Source: Pithys albifrons albifrons (taxonomy: Eukaryota > Chordata > Aves > Passeriformes > Thamnophilidae). Taken from it: 64,000 nucleotides of DNA. Positions 63,470 through 64,000 of this stretch are shown in pieces. The notes beneath the pieces are model-generated. The model was not told where the DNA came from and did no database searches. It saw only the letters and a list, made by a program, of their open reading frames with translations. The stretch is from positions 2,387,187-2,451,186 of the forward strand of contig NC_092468.1 of NCBI RefSeq assembly GCF_047495875.1. Direction: 5' to 3'. Position numbers and translations under genes: made by a program. Every line of letters starts with the position of its first letter. Position 1 is the stretch's first letter.

Positions 63470-64000
63470 GTGGATTGTTTGAGAGCAGCCCTGGGAGAGG
63501 GACTGGGGGCTCTGATGGGGAAGAGGCTGGACCTGTCCCAGCCCAGAACCCCCCATGCCCTGGGCTGGTCCCACAGCGTGGGCAGCAGGGCAGGACAGGG
63601 GGATTCTGCCCCTCTGCCCCTCAGGTGAGACCCCACCTGCAGAGCTGCCCCCAGCCCTGGGGCCAGCACAGGAAGGACATGGAGCTGCTGGAGAGTCCAG
63701 AGGAGGCACCAGGATGGTCAGAGGATGGAGCAGCTCTGCTGGGAGGAAAGGCTGGGAGAGCTGGAATTGTTCAGCCTGGAGAAGAGAAGCTTTGGGGTGA
63801 CCTCACTGTGGCCTTCCAGTGCCTGAAGGAGCTACAAGAAAGATGGAGAGAGACTATTTCCAAGACCTTGGAGTGCCAGGACAAGGGGAATGGCTTCCCT
63901 CTGCCAGAGAGTAGGGTTAGATTAGGTATCAGGAAGAAACTGCTCCCTGTGAGGGTGGGCAGGCCCTGGCACAGGTTGGGCAGAGAAGCTGTGTCTGCCC
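63470..64000 (+). mobile_element. CR1 LINE fragment, cut by window end
   Basis: Sense CR1: GACCTGTCCCAGCCCAGAAC, AGGTGAGACCCCACCTGCAG, GGACATGGAGCTGCTGGAGA, GAAAGGCTGGGAGAGCTGGA, GAGGGTGGGCAGGCCCTGGC. Its 3' end lies beyond base 64000. The left edge is approximate. Confidence 0.9.

Overview
This is non-coding DNA from a bird, most likely a songbird or other passerine. The evidence is many CR1 LINE fragments (3' tips with the usual CCTTCCAACCCAAACCATTC / ATTCTATGATTCT ends), three tRNA-Ile-headed SINEs with a CR1-like tail (TguSINE1-type, as I recall them from passerines), solo endogenous-retrovirus LTRs and a very high load of minisatellites. I found no protein-coding exon, no complete rRNA gene and no clearly functional tRNA gene. 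Every long open frame is explained by a tandem repeat, by CR1 sequence or its antisense, or by chance. The window reads as an intergenic or deep intronic gene desert. || Layout. 1-5.7 kb: mostly unique sequence with two CR1 tips and several stretches that look like conserved non-coding DNA (about 640-1030 and 3600-3860). 5.7-8.4 kb: a 20-bp minisatellite with a 101-bp higher-order period, then about 750 bp of (TTTTC)n. 9.6-10.3 kb: AT-rich, repeat-poor DNA. 10.7-12.6 kb: CR1 copies, one carrying sixteen 40-bp units inside it. 14.5-16.7 kb: another conserved-looking block, then CR1 reverse-transcriptase relics. 18-20 kb: a 64-bp minisatellite, a tRNA-Ile SINE and a second CR1 with the 40-bp array. 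22.7 kb: an old CR1 relic with 97 readable codons. 25.9 kb: a 5S-rRNA-derived SINE. 26.8-33.3 kb: CR1 copies, a 28-bp perfect inverted repeat and a 573-bp solo LTR. 33.9-41.8 kb: two large arrays, a 274/293-bp satellite and a 30-bp minisatellite. 42.5-49.7 kb: CR1, an A/C-rich array, a 709-bp solo LTR and a 28-bp minisatellite. 50.5-51.7 kb: the 5S-SINE cluster and a probable MIR relic. 52.6-64 kb: more CR1, two more solo LTRs, a third CR1 with the 40-bp array, and a CR1 cut by the window end. || The most notable content is the cluster at 50.5-51.5 kb. One 5S-rRNA-derived SINE lies head-to-head with a head-to-tail dimer of the same family. The dimer has one pair of 10-bp target-site duplications and is itself interrupted by a tRNA-Gln-like sequence flanked by its own 12-bp duplication. 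The second notable system is a CR1 subfamily in which the same internal 40-bp segment is expanded in three separate copies (16, 6 and 16 units), while a fourth copy has a single unit. || Nothing here works as an operon or pathway. What interacts is retrotransposon machinery: CR1 supplies the reverse transcriptase that probably moved the CR1-tailed SINEs; the partner LINE of the 5S SINE is unknown. Sequence identity and conservation were judged by eye only.
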